This document shows, piece by piece, positions 53,879-63,584 of a stretch of DNA of 64,000 nt; the stretch's first letter is position 1, and each line of letters starts with the position of its first letter. The position numbers and the translations under genes are program-made. The DNA lies in NCBI GenBank assembly GCA_963759115.1, contig CAVWXT010000007.1, positions 1-64,000 on the forward strand. Reading direction: 5' to 3'. This DNA is from CAVWXT01 sp963759115. Lineage in GTDB: Bacteria > Planctomycetota > Planctomycetia > Pirellulales > Thermoguttaceae. Under the pieces are notes generated by a model that was not told the origin of the DNA, made no database searches, and saw nothing but the letters and a program-made list of their open reading frames with translations.

Positions 53879-55396
53879 ATGAGCGAAGCCAACCGCCGGC
53901 CCTCCGAACTGTCTTGGCTGCGGGGTTACGTCTTGGCCCTGGTGGCATTTTGGACGGCCACTGTCGGCGCAACACTTGTCTGGGAACTAATCAATCAGCG
54001 CAATCACGCGCGAGACGTTGCCCGGGCGGAGGCACGGGGGGCCTGCAAGAGGAACGAAGGATTCCTCCGATGGTACTCGGCCCTTGGTGGCCTCTATGCC
54101 CGGGTAAGCGAGGTCACGCAACCGAACCCGGGACTCGCCCACTTGCCCGACCGGGACGCTGCCCTGCCGTCGGGCCAGGGTTTGACGCTTGTCAACCCAA
54201 TTGACATGCTGGTGCAGTTGCGCGAATACTCCGACGAAGACACGGACTTGCACGTTCGGCCGGCGGTACTTGAACGGAGCGGTTCCACATCCAGGAACCC
54301 TCCCGATCGCTGGGAGGGCAGGGCCCTGAACGCGTTTGAACGGGGCCGGGACGAGGTGAGTTCCGTGCGTCTCATCCACCAAGAGCCCTACATGCGATTG
54401 ATGCGGCCGCTGGTGCTCGAACGGACTTGCGTCAAATGCCACCCAGATCAGGAGAGCCAAATCGGTAAAGTCTACGGTGGGTTCAGCGTTTCGCTGCCGA
54501 TGAGCATGGTGTGGCCTGACCAACGTGCTGAAAGGAACCGCAGCCTGTTGGGTTACGGCAGCATGTGGCTTTTCGGCCTGGCGGGCATCGGCCTCGGTTC
54601 CCGCAGCTTGCGACGGCAGATGGAGCGGCGCCGTCAGGCCGAGCAAACGTTGCGGGAACGCGAGGCGCAGATGCTGGCGGCACAACAGATCCAGGAACGC
54701 CTCCTGCCGGCCGGGCCGCCGCAATTGCCCGGGTTCGACATCGCTGGGGCGACCTATCCCGCCGAGTTCACCAGCGGCGACTACTTCGACTACATTCCCA
54801 TGCGCGGCGAAAGTATCGGATTGGTGATCGCCGACGTATGCGGGCACGGACTTGGCCCCGCGCTCCTGATGGCCTCGACGCAGGCTTTTCTGCGATCGTC
54901 GGCGGAGGTCTATGACGACATCGGCGAGATACTGGGCCACGTCAACCGCTGCTTGCTGGACGTTGCCGAGCAGCACCGCTTCGTGACGCTTTTCCTGGGC
55001 CGCCTGGACCTGCGCGCCCGCACTTTCACCTATACCAGCGCCGGACATCCTACCGGCTACGTGTTGGATGCATCCGGGGCCGTCAAGACCCGGCTGGAGA
55101 GCACGGCTGTGCCGCTGGGCATCGCGCCTGACACCACGTTTTGCGTGGGCAGCAGCGCGTCGCTCGAATCGGGCGATACGATTCTCCTGGTCACTGATGG
55201 AATCCTGGAGGCACAATCGCCTGCTGGTGAGGCATTCGGAACCGAACGTCTGATCGAGACCGTCCGTGCGGCCCAAGCCGGCAAGGCAGCCGAGATTGTC
55301 GACCGCCTTTTCCAGGCCGTCCGCGCGTTTTGCGGGCCGGAGAAGCCCGTTGACGATGTGACGACCATGGTGATCCAGGTCGAGGCCGGTTCTTGA
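53879..55396 (+). CDS. DUF3365 (heme/redox sensor) - SpoIIE PP2C phosphatase
   Basis: 505 residues. TM1 (LALVAFWTATVGATLVWELI), a periplasmic DUF3365/Tll0287-like domain with CxxCH in ERTCVKCHPDQ (about residue 185), TM2 (SMWLFGLAGIGLGSRSL), a coiled linker (QAEQTLREREAQMLAAQQIQ), then a SpoIIE/PP2C domain: AEFTSGDYFDYIPM and VIADVCGHGLGPALLMA supply metal-binding Asp residues, followed by FLGRLDLRARTFTYTSAGHP and VTDGILEAQSPAGEAFG. It should sense a redox or gas signal and dephosphorylate an anti-sigma antagonist or similar. Frame intact. Confidence 0.9.
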   Translation: MSEANRRPSELSWLRGYVLALVAFWTATVGATLVWELINQRNHARDVARAEARGACKRNEGFLRWYSALGGLYARVSEVTQPNPGLAHLPDRDAALPSGQGLTLVNPIDMLVQLREYSDEDTDLHVRPAVLERSGSTSRNPPDRWEGRALNAFERGRDEVSSVRLIHQEPYMRLMRPLVLERTCVKCHPDQESQIGKVYGGFSVSLPMSMVWPDQRAERNRSLLGYGSMWLFGLAGIGLGSRSLRRQMERRRQAEQTLREREAQMLAAQQIQERLLPAGPPQLPGFDIAGATYPAEFTSGDYFDYIPMRGESIGLVIADVCGHGLGPALLMASTQAFLRSSAEVYDDIGEILGHVNRCLLDVAEQHRFVTLFLGRLDLRARTFTYTSAGHPTGYVLDASGAVKTRLESTAVPLGIAPDTTFCVGSSASLESGDTILLVTDGILEAQSPAGEAFGTERLIETVRAAQAGKAAEIVDRLFQAVRAFCGPEKPVDDVTTMVIQVEAGS

Positions 55397-55476
55397 TCTG
55401 GAACACAGCAAGTTCCGGTATGGCAGCGGGCGCATCGCCCCCGGATGGCCGGATCCGACAAGTTGGAAGCACCCTC

Positions 55477-57672
55477 TTACCAGGTGACGGGGACCTCCAG
55501 GACCTGGCTTTTCCCCGCCATGTCTCCACTCGGCAATTCAAAGGCCACGCTCTGTTCTTTTTGCGACGTGGTGATGCTGAGATGCACCGTAAAGAACTCT
55601 CCGCCCGGACTCGACACGGCGATGCGCGTTGAATTCCCCTGTTTGGCCAACAGCACCAGGCACGGGTGATCGACCTTCACCGTGACACCGGCTGCCAGCG
55701 TAACCTTGCCCGGCCTGTAAAACACGATTTCCGCCACGCCGATCCGGTCGTTGATTACCGCCTGCTGTTCTGGCGTGTTCGCGATAACCCGCACCGGCGG
55801 ATGCTCCCGCCATTCGGCAAGCTGCTGCGCGTTGATGCCGGGCAGAACCACGTAAGCATATTGTGCGTCCCGGGGGTGAACCCCGTGGTCAATCCAGAGC
55901 GTAAACACCGATTGGGGTCCTGCTTTGACGCTGGCGTCAGCCGGTCCCAGGAACGCATAACCGACCTCGTCGTGTAGCAACCACGACGATTGTTGCACTT
56001 TCGCTTCCCCCGGCTCGGCCGCATGACCATCAATCAGGACCGGCCCGTGCAGCCCCGTTTGATTCAGGGTTGTTCCGACGGGCTCGTCGCGCGAGGAGCC
56101 AATGCCGGCGCCCATCGCCACCATCTCGCGGTCAAAGAAGAACCACGCTTTTCGACCCCACGTTGATATTTTGAGCCGGGGAGTGAGGGGAAGGGCTTCA
56201 GTCTGCTCGAAGACCATGGCGGCGGCGCCATAGGCGCCGTCGGAGACCCCCCCGACGAAGCCTTCAGGCTGGCTGACGTTTCTGACGGGCGGCGTGGTCA
56301 TGTGCGGCGAGGTCACGCCGGGCAAGCGTCCCCAATCCAAGACGCGGAGAATACTATTGTATTCATCGCCGCGCCGGAGGATCCAGGTGGCGCCGAAGGG
56401 AAGCCAGCATCCTTTCGCATTCTCGCCGTGGATGGTTTCAGTGCCCACGGTGCGGTATGACACCATTTTGACGGAAATGTAATACGCCTCCCGCTGGTGG
56501 GTCATGAAATCGGAGTTCCAGAAGTACCGGTTGCCAAGGAAGCTGTACGGCGATCCCGTTCCTTCAATGTGTTCTTTGAGCGCGATCAACTGGCCGGCGC
56601 GCTCGGGAATGAGGGCGGCGAGCTGATCGCACAACGCCACAAACTCCACCGCACTTTGTCCGGCATTCCTGCGGAGCAGGGTGCGGCCGAAGGCGCTGTA
56701 ATCGAGCGCCTTGCCTCGAATCATGTGCCCGCTGCCCTCCAACAGGTGATCGGCGAGCAACGCGAGCTTGTCGTGGGCGAAGGCATAACGGGTTCCTCGA
56801 AGGACGGTGGCGTAATTGATAATATCAACCATTAAGGTGAGGCCATACCCGCCGTCGTAAAGCTGCGGGCCGTGTTGGTGAAAACTGAAATCCCGCTGAA
56901 TGCCTTCGTCGGTCCGGATGCGGATGATCCTCTGCATCTCTTCACTGGCTGCGGCCATGTCGGCGGCGGAGCGCGCCAGCGCCCCGCGAATCAGTTGTTG
57001 TTGTGGGTACGAGAGGGCAGCGCGGGAATAGGTGGGATCTTTATCCGCAGGGACGACAAGGTAGCTCACGCCCTGGCGGAGAAGGTCGGCCGGCAAAACA
57101 TCCTCCAACGGTACCAAGATGTGCGAGAGCAGCAGCGGCACACCGATGGTGTTGTCCCACCAGTTGTCCGAGAGGGGGTGCCCCTGATACCAACGCTGGA
57201 GCCCGCGCTCGACCCCATCGAGCATCTGCGGCGAGTGATAGTCCGGGCTGTCGGGATTGGCGTAGGCGCTCGCCATCTGGGCCACCCGGCTTAAGTGCGC
57301 ATTCGAGTAACGGTTCGGGGTGGCAGGATTGGCGTAGTCGCTTTTCGTCTGGGCCGGCCGGGGCTCGTACCCGATATCAGGCCAGTGCCCATCCGCCGCC
57401 AGGGAAGAAAGCCACTTCGACGCGCGCGAGTAATTGACCCCGTGTGCGTCGTGCGGGTAGTTGGAGTTGGGATTGGCGAAGTCCACCTTCAACCGCCGCA
57501 GGATCAAGGCCAGATCATCTGCGTCGGGCCCCGCCGGGAGAGCAGCCCCAGCACGGGCCTCTGGACGTTCTCCGGGGCTTTCGGCTCCCCAGGTTCTCGC
57601 CGCAGTTAGAAGACACGCCACGACGGTGATGATAACGACATTCCCACGATGACCTTTACGGTTTGCGAACAT
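55477..57672 (-). CDS. Polysaccharide lyase family 8 (hyaluronate/chondroitin/xanthan lyase-like)
   Basis: About 731 residues. ATG 57672 follows AAGGAG at about eight bases and gives a signal peptide (VVIITVVACLLTAARTWGAE). The alpha/alpha toroid (NRYSNAHLSRVAQMASAYAN, WYQGHPLSDNWWDNTIGVPL) leads to catalytic residues: Asn in WWDNTIG, His and Tyr in SFHQHGPQLYDGGYGLTLMV. Then comes the beta-sandwich (GENAKGCWLPFGATWILRRG). PL8 enzymes cut uronic-acid polysaccharides by beta-elimination outside the cell. Substrate unresolved. First gene transcribed in the carbohydrate block on the minus strand. Frame intact. Confidence 0.88.
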   Translation of the reverse strand: MFANRKGHRGNVVIITVVACLLTAARTWGAESPGERPEARAGAALPAGPDADDLALILRRLKVDFANPNSNYPHDAHGVNYSRASKWLSSLAADGHWPDIGYEPRPAQTKSDYANPATPNRYSNAHLSRVAQMASAYANPDSPDYHSPQMLDGVERGLQRWYQGHPLSDNWWDNTIGVPLLLSHILVPLEDVLPADLLRQGVSYLVVPADKDPTYSRAALSYPQQQLIRGALARSAADMAAASEEMQRIIRIRTDEGIQRDFSFHQHGPQLYDGGYGLTLMVDIINYATVLRGTRYAFAHDKLALLADHLLEGSGHMIRGKALDYSAFGRTLLRRNAGQSAVEFVALCDQLAALIPERAGQLIALKEHIEGTGSPYSFLGNRYFWNSDFMTHQREAYYISVKMVSYRTVGTETIHGENAKGCWLPFGATWILRRGDEYNSILRVLDWGRLPGVTSPHMTTPPVRNVSQPEGFVGGVSDGAYGAAAMVFEQTEALPLTPRLKISTWGRKAWFFFDREMVAMGAGIGSSRDEPVGTTLNQTGLHGPVLIDGHAAEPGEAKVQQSSWLLHDEVGYAFLGPADASVKAGPQSVFTLWIDHGVHPRDAQYAYVVLPGINAQQLAEWREHPPVRVIANTPEQQAVINDRIGVAEIVFYRPGKVTLAAGVTVKVDHPCLVLLAKQGNSTRIAVSSPGGEFFTVHLSITTSQKEQSVAFELPSGDMAGKSQVLEVPVTW

Positions 57673-57829
57673 TAGTTGTCTCCTTGTCGCGCCAGCCCAA
57701 TATCGCTTGGCCTGCCGCAAAGATCGTTCGGAATTCAGGACGCCCCAATCGCCAATGTAGGGCACGGAGTTGAATAAGAAAGGAAAAACACGTTGCGATT
57801 CCCTGTTTCATCGCGATAGAGCGGCCCCT

Positions 57830-59107
57830 TCAGTCTTTCAAGCCGCGCAGGTCAACCTCAACCCGTCTGTTCTCCTTGAGGAGTTCTTCCATGGTAAGCC
57901 GTCCGTGCCGAAAGCCGGCCTCGCGCCCCAAGATGCACGTCAAACAGCCATCGACCGCGCGCTGCACCGTGGCATTCTCGCATCGCCCGGCAATAACATT
58001 TTGGTAAAACGAAGCAACATTGAGCGTCACTCCCGCTGTATTTGTATTGATCTTCGTCAAATCGATCGTCAGCGGCTTTTGACCGCGGCGGTGGAAGTGC
58101 GCCTGGTCGTAGTAGTCGAGCACGGCATTCCACGTCTGGCCGAAGAGTTTGCAGGAAATCTGCCTTTCGGCGCCATTGGGCAATGCTTGCCCCGAATGCT
58201 CGTGCAGGAGGCCGCCGGCGTACTGGTAAATCACCGACGAGACGTCGTGGCTGTCGCCGTGCGGATTGGCCCGGCAGATGCGCGAATCCCCCATGGCCGC
58301 GACCGGACGCTGTCCGAGAATCCAAATCGCGGCGTCTAACGCGTGGATGTCGTAGGAGTTGATGTAACTGCCGCCGATGGCGACGTCGTTGTCCCAAACC
58401 AGGCCCTGGATACGGCTCTCGATGTTTGCCGTCTTCGGAGGGTCGTTGCGCCCGCCCGCTACGCAGACCGTGCTCAGCTTGGAGATCGTGCCCAATCCCT
58501 CCTCGCGGACTCGCTCGGCCACTTCGATGTTGGCCGGGTGGACTGGCAACTGGTAGTCGACGAATAGCACCCTCTTGTTCTTCGTCGCTGCCTTGCCCGC
58601 GGATGCGACGCGCAGACACCCGAATACGTCCACGGCAACCGGCTTGGCCATGTAGACGTGCAAGCCGGCGGCCACGGCGGCGCTGGCGTGTTCGGCAAAA
58701 AAGCACGGCGGCACGATCAGAACTACGGCCTCGACGCCGCTCTCGATCACCCTCTTGTAGCCGGAAAGTCCCGAGAATCGCCGTGACCGGTCTATGCCCA
58801 GCGCCTCGCCGCCGCGATCGACCACCGCGGGAAAGTAGTCGGCCACGGCGTGCAGGTCATAGCCGCCATGTTGCTGGAAGAGTTTTGCGATCCAACTGCC
58901 GCGCCCTCCGCATCCGACCAGCCCCAGTTTGATCTTGCGCTCAAACGACCCCGGCTTGGCCTCAGCGGCGGTCTGGTCGGCGGCGAGCCCCGCCGAGTTC
59001 CCCAGCAATGTTCCCGAGGCCGCTGCGGCGAGTGCGCCGCCAAGAAAATGCCGGCGAGAGCAGTCTGATTGTTGCACAGCAAGCGTTGGAAAACCTTGGC
59101 GGGACAT
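57830..59107 (-). CDS. Tat-exported Gfo/Idh/MocA-family oxidoreductase
   Basis: About 425 residues. Tat signal with twin Arg (CSRRHFLGGALAAAASGTLL). Rossmann motif KLGLVGCGGRGSWIAKLFQQ, the EKP-equivalent MAKPVAVDVFGCLR with Ala in place of Glu, and VDYQLPVHPANIEVAERVRE. C-terminal dehydrogenase-like domain with IGGSYINSYDIHALDAAIW (Asp and His for catalysis). Such exported oxidoreductases are expanded in Planctomycetes and act on sugars or inositols. Start 59107 has GAAGGAG before it. Frame intact. Confidence 0.9.
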   Translation of the reverse strand: MSRQGFPTLAVQQSDCSRRHFLGGALAAAASGTLLGNSAGLAADQTAAEAKPGSFERKIKLGLVGCGGRGSWIAKLFQQHGGYDLHAVADYFPAVVDRGGEALGIDRSRRFSGLSGYKRVIESGVEAVVLIVPPCFFAEHASAAVAAGLHVYMAKPVAVDVFGCLRVASAGKAATKNKRVLFVDYQLPVHPANIEVAERVREEGLGTISKLSTVCVAGGRNDPPKTANIESRIQGLVWDNDVAIGGSYINSYDIHALDAAIWILGQRPVAAMGDSRICRANPHGDSHDVSSVIYQYAGGLLHEHSGQALPNGAERQISCKLFGQTWNAVLDYYDQAHFHRRGQKPLTIDLTKINTNTAGVTLNVASFYQNVIAGRCENATVQRAVDGCLTCILGREAGFRHGRLTMEELLKENRRVEVDLRGLKD

Positions 59108-59225
59108 GATCTGCTCCTTCTGGTGATTTGACAAGTTTGTGCAGGAAGTCCAAGTAAACCGGCTATGCCGATGCGAGAACCATGTCTGTGTGATCAGAAC
59201 GGCAGCCGTCTTGAGCACGCTGCCG

Positions 59226-62200
59226 CTAGCCCTTCACTTCCAACATCTCCCGGTCACCGACTTGGACCCGCACGGCGGGCGGGGCGGCGAGCTTGCCGGG
59301 CGAGGCAAACTTCAGCGTCCGGCTCTCACCCGGCGCGAGCGACTGGAAGTGCTGCGGCGCGGGCCACCCGGCCGGCGCGCCGCCCGCCGGCGGCACCAGT
59401 TCAACCATACCGTCCTGCGGGCCGCGCGATTGATTGACGACCGTGACCTCGATTCCGCCTTCCACGGCACGCTTGGTCACAGCCACCGGATCCAGGTTGA
59501 CCGCCTTGGCCTCGGCGATGGCCTTCTCTAGCGCGGCGTACCCGCCGGCAGCCACGCGGAGATAGACGGGACGCTCCGCCGGGAGCGACACTTCCGACAG
59601 CGACACTTCGCCAGTGTCAGTCACCGGGACGCTGTTGCCCATCATGTCGAACACTTGGAGCGACGCGATCGGCGGCAGCCCGAGCCGGGCCGGCCCGTTG
59701 AGGTTCCAAACGGCGCACACCGGCCGTTCGCCCTCGAAGAGATAAGCGTAGGCGCTCGGACCGGGTCGGAACGACCGCCGGTAGCTCGTCCCCTCGATGA
59801 ACGTGGCGCAGGCATTGAGCGCCGCCAGCCGCGGCCGCGGAATGTAGTCCTCATAGAACACGGCAAAGCCATAGGTCGGGCTGGTCTGAGCCGAGAACCA
59901 GAAATTCTTGGCGATGCCCAGCGCGCGGCCGACGACGATGTTGCGCATGAACAACGCGGCCGCGTCCGCCTCAGATTCCGAGGGGGCCATGTAGCCGTCG
60001 TCGTCTCCGCCATTGCCTTGCTCGGTGTGCCAGATCGGCTTCTCGCCGCCCTGGGCGGCCAGCAAGCCGCGGAGGGCCTCCATCCGCTTGGTCAAGTTCG
60101 CCTCCGGCTGCTTCAACTCGGCGTAAGAATGTTCGCTCACGACGTCCATCGTCGAGGCGACTCCCAACGCCAACGTATTCTTGATAAACGGCAACGGGAC
60201 CCCGGCGAAGCCCACGATCTTAGCCTTGGGATCGTTCTGGCGGATCGCCGGCGCGGTGGCGTGCAGCAAATTGGCATACTGCTTCGGGGTCAGCACGCCG
60301 TGGGGCGCAACGCCCATCGTCGGCTCGTTCCAGACCTCATAGGCGGTGATGCGGCCCTTGTAGCGATCCGCGATCTTGCCGGCCCACGCGCTCCAGTCGG
60401 GCAACACGCTGTCGTAAGGATATTCCTGGATAGGGGCCTGCCCCTGCCGCGACGGATCGGGTTTGGTAATCGGACCGGTCCAGGGGTACTCGTAGGAGGA
60501 GTAGTAGCGCAACAGGATCGGCATCACTTTCATCTTGGCATCTTCGACCGCCTTGAGCTGCCGATCGTATTCGTTCCAGTCGTACTTGCCGCGCTCCTTT
60601 TCGCACATGCCCCAGCCCCACCAGGCGCGGATCCACTTCACGCCGCACTGCGAGAGGACCTGCATGCTGTGGGCCAAATGGGCCGAGGGCTCGCGCTCCA
60701 TGTGCGTGTTCATGGCGAAGAACGAATCCTCCGCATTTCCCACGCCCAAAAGTGGCACGATCACGGTGTACTTGAACACGGCCCCTTGGCGCCAGGTCTG
60801 GCCGTCGGCGGTCAACTCGAAGCCCAGCCGGTAACTGCCCCGGCGGTCGGTGTCGATCGAGAAAGGAGCTTCTACGACACCGCCAGCCGGCACGTCGAAC
60901 GTGCCCACCGGCACGGCCGGAAGCTCCCTGCCTTCCCAATCCACTGCGACGGCCTTCACGGTGACGCTATGCGATTGGGCGTCGGTGTTGACGACATTCA
61001 GCGGGGCCGGCGCAGGCTTGCCGGCAAAGAACAGGTGCCCCACCGGCGCCGACTTCGGACCGGCACAAATCTTGTCGTGGAGCGTCAAAGCGTTCACACC
61101 GTCGCCGGCCACCAGTCGCACGTCATCCACCCAAAGCTGGCCGCCGCGGGGGTGGTCGATGCGGATGCACAACGAGGGCGCGGTCCAGTCGTCGGGCAGG
61201 GTAATCGAGCGCGAGACCTGCTTCCACTCCGTTCCCAACTCGATGCTCTGGCTGAGGTTGTCCCTGCCACCTCGCCGGCCACCGCCCGCCGGAGAGGCCA
61301 TGATCGAGGCTCTTTTCCCGGCGGCATCCGAACGCATCCGGGCGCTGATCACATAGCGCCCACCGGGGGCAACGGATATGGGCCGCGAGAGCAAGGCGTC
61401 CTGAGGCGCGGGGTCCCGCAGGTCGGTGCTCTGCGCCGCACCCGGCAAGGTCCGCAGACATAGCTTTCCGCTGGCTGGATTTGTCGCGTCGGGCCCCCAG
61501 AGCAACGTGGCATCGCCTTCGCCGGCCAACCGCCAACCCATCAGCCCTAGCTCGAAATCGCCGTTGGGCACCAGGTTGCCCTTCGGTGTGGAGGCGGGCG
61601 ACGCCGCGGGCCGCGTGGCAGCGGCCGGCTCGAACGTGCGGGCGACGTTGGATATTCGCACCGCTGCGATCTTGCCGTCCGCCTCGGCGCCTTCCGGCCG
61701 CCAGTCGTTGGTGCCCAGACGAAGCTCGGAAGTGGCCTGGTTCACCAGACCGTTGCCCGTGCCGGTAAACTCCTGCTTCACGTCCAATTGGCCATCAATG
61801 TAGAGCGCGGCGGTTTTTGTAGCGGAGTCGTAGGTCAAAGCAATATGGGTCCACTTTCCGATCGGCACAGCGTGCCGCCCATTGATGTTCCGCCATCGAC
61901 TGCCGTCGACGGCCAGCAGGGCGGTCATGCTGCTGCTGCCCAGCCGAAACGCGTAGACGCCGTTCTTGCACAGCACGTCGCCGCCCGGCCGCGCCAGCTT
62001 GACCCAAAGCTCCACCGTCAGGGCCTTTGCCGGGCGGAGCGCGGGCGCGTCGGGGATCGACACGTGGCCGGAATGCGTGGCCAGGGCGTAGCCTTCAATG
62101 CCCGGCACCCAAGTGGCGCCGTGAACCTTGCCAGCCGGCCCATCCTTGATTGCCGAGGCGACCCGATCGCCTTGGCCTTCCTGGAACAACCACAGCCCGA

Positions 62201-62330
62201 CCGTCGAGGCGTCGGCGGTCGGCACGGTCGGCACCGGCTCGGCGGAGGCCCTCGCCGCCAAAATTGCCGTTACGGCGACAAAACCGAAACAAACACAAGC
62301 AAGCCTCAACATGGGCACGGTGGGTCTCAT
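59226..62330 (-). CDS. Secreted LamG-CBM-glycoside hydrolase (clan A, GH39/GH5-like)
   Basis: 1034 residues, SD AAGGAG, signal peptide (LACVCFGFVAVTAILAARAS). Residues ~45-235 LamG/concanavalin-like (ADASTVGLWLFQEGQGDRVA, LTVELWVKLARPGGDVLCKN). ~250-415 a CBM4/9-like jelly roll (NGDFELGLMGWRLAGEGDAT, GGQLWVDDVRLVAG). ~430-550 a beta-rich spacer. ~560-880 a TIM barrel with acid/base Glu in AYEVWNEPTMGV and nucleophile Glu in IWHTEQGNGGDD. A C-terminal beta domain follows. Active on an extracellular polysaccharide. Substrate not readable. Frame intact. Confidence 0.82.
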   Translation of the reverse strand: MRPTVPMLRLACVCFGFVAVTAILAARASAEPVPTVPTADASTVGLWLFQEGQGDRVASAIKDGPAGKVHGATWVPGIEGYALATHSGHVSIPDAPALRPAKALTVELWVKLARPGGDVLCKNGVYAFRLGSSSMTALLAVDGSRWRNINGRHAVPIGKWTHIALTYDSATKTAALYIDGQLDVKQEFTGTGNGLVNQATSELRLGTNDWRPEGAEADGKIAAVRISNVARTFEPAAATRPAASPASTPKGNLVPNGDFELGLMGWRLAGEGDATLLWGPDATNPASGKLCLRTLPGAAQSTDLRDPAPQDALLSRPISVAPGGRYVISARMRSDAAGKRASIMASPAGGGRRGGRDNLSQSIELGTEWKQVSRSITLPDDWTAPSLCIRIDHPRGGQLWVDDVRLVAGDGVNALTLHDKICAGPKSAPVGHLFFAGKPAPAPLNVVNTDAQSHSVTVKAVAVDWEGRELPAVPVGTFDVPAGGVVEAPFSIDTDRRGSYRLGFELTADGQTWRQGAVFKYTVIVPLLGVGNAEDSFFAMNTHMEREPSAHLAHSMQVLSQCGVKWIRAWWGWGMCEKERGKYDWNEYDRQLKAVEDAKMKVMPILLRYYSSYEYPWTGPITKPDPSRQGQAPIQEYPYDSVLPDWSAWAGKIADRYKGRITAYEVWNEPTMGVAPHGVLTPKQYANLLHATAPAIRQNDPKAKIVGFAGVPLPFIKNTLALGVASTMDVVSEHSYAELKQPEANLTKRMEALRGLLAAQGGEKPIWHTEQGNGGDDDGYMAPSESEADAAALFMRNIVVGRALGIAKNFWFSAQTSPTYGFAVFYEDYIPRPRLAALNACATFIEGTSYRRSFRPGPSAYAYLFEGERPVCAVWNLNGPARLGLPPIASLQVFDMMGNSVPVTDTGEVSLSEVSLPAERPVYLRVAAGGYAALEKAIAEAKAVNLDPVAVTKRAVEGGIEVTVVNQSRGPQDGMVELVPPAGGAPAGWPAPQHFQSLAPGESRTLKFASPGKLAAPPAVRVQVGDREMLEVKG

Positions 62331-63584
62331 GATGGTCTCCTTCTTCTGGGCAGGTTTTGTTGGCGGGTATCCGAACGCACATCATAGTGCGGTCTGGAAG
62401 GGGGCTAGTCAAGGGGGCGGTCGTGCGAAAGGGGTCGGCCGCAGTCAACCCCCGACGCCGGCCCGCCGCATTGGCCAGGCCCTGCGAGCGGTCCCGTTCG
62501 GCGAGGACGCGGGACGAGCGGGTTCGCCCGCTTCCTTCCGCGCAGCGACTCCCACGCCTCTCCGATTCTCATCTCCGGCCGCACACACCATTGCGGCACG
62601 CGAAAATAGAGCGTGAATCGGCTGGCACGCTCGGGTTCGACTCGGACGCGGAGTACCTCGTCGAACGGACTACAACCCTTTAGGATAATCCACGCTCTAC
62701 GCGAGCGACTGGTCCAACCATTTTGTCTCCGTAAACGCAGTGTGATAAGCCAGAGTCCACACTGCCTCTCGGTACGCTGAGAGCCGTGTCATCTAAGGGT
62801 CGTATACCGGGACACCAGAACAAACGGCGGAAATTATGAGACAACTGCGACAGTAACACGAAAGCTCACCGGCCGGGTGCTTCTTCCGGTCCGGTAAAGC
62901 GCCTTGTTGGCCACGTTCTTCTGTTGCTGCACCTCGCCAGCATCCAGTGCCCGGTTGATCCTTCAACAGGTAGGGGCGCGATCTTTTTTTTCGCCCCACC
63001 GGCCCCAAAAATTCCCCTGAAACGGCCGCCCGGCGATCGAACGCTTTGGGAAGCTCGATCGCCCGTTCTTTTGCGGGCCGCGCGAGATGGCCGCCTGGTA
63101 ACGTGCCAGGCACAAGCCATCCCCCGCGGCATATCGCCGCCGCCGCGCTGGACCAGCGCCCGCGTTATGCGCAAGTAGCTGCACACGATTGTGCAACGGG
63201 GGAAGCGGCACGAAGACGGGTAATTCTTTTCGCTGCAACTTCGCCAGAACTCCTTTCCCCGGCGGACGTTACAAAAAACGGACGGCGGACGAAAGTCAAT
63301 TGTGCAAAGGTCCACTCGACGGGTTGCAGGCAACGCACAATGTAAGTCCCAGTCCGGCAATGGTTTGCGACGAAGTCTTCAACAGCGAAAAATAGGCGCC
63401 CCTGGGGGGCGTACGCACAATGCAAAAAAGCGGTTTGCCATCGGCGGGGGTCCTCTCGACGAACAGACAAGCTGCCAATCCAGCCGTAACAACCGCAAGC
63501 CGACTCGCCAAAGCCCTCTTCGCACAGTATCATGTCCCGTCATAGGAGTTTTCACCTCTGCCTCGACCCGAAAGGACCATGCCC
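62331..63584. other. Long spacer, no supported gene
   Basis: About 1.25 kb between divergent genes. Several overlapping ORFs on both strands but none with a recognisable family, SD or signal peptide. Probably regulatory or decayed sequence. Confidence 0.45.

Noticed and set aside
62331..63584. Possible small genes or an RNA gene in the long spacer before the DUF1080 gene.
   Set aside because: No ORF with SD or family and no recognisable RNA consensus could be found by eye.
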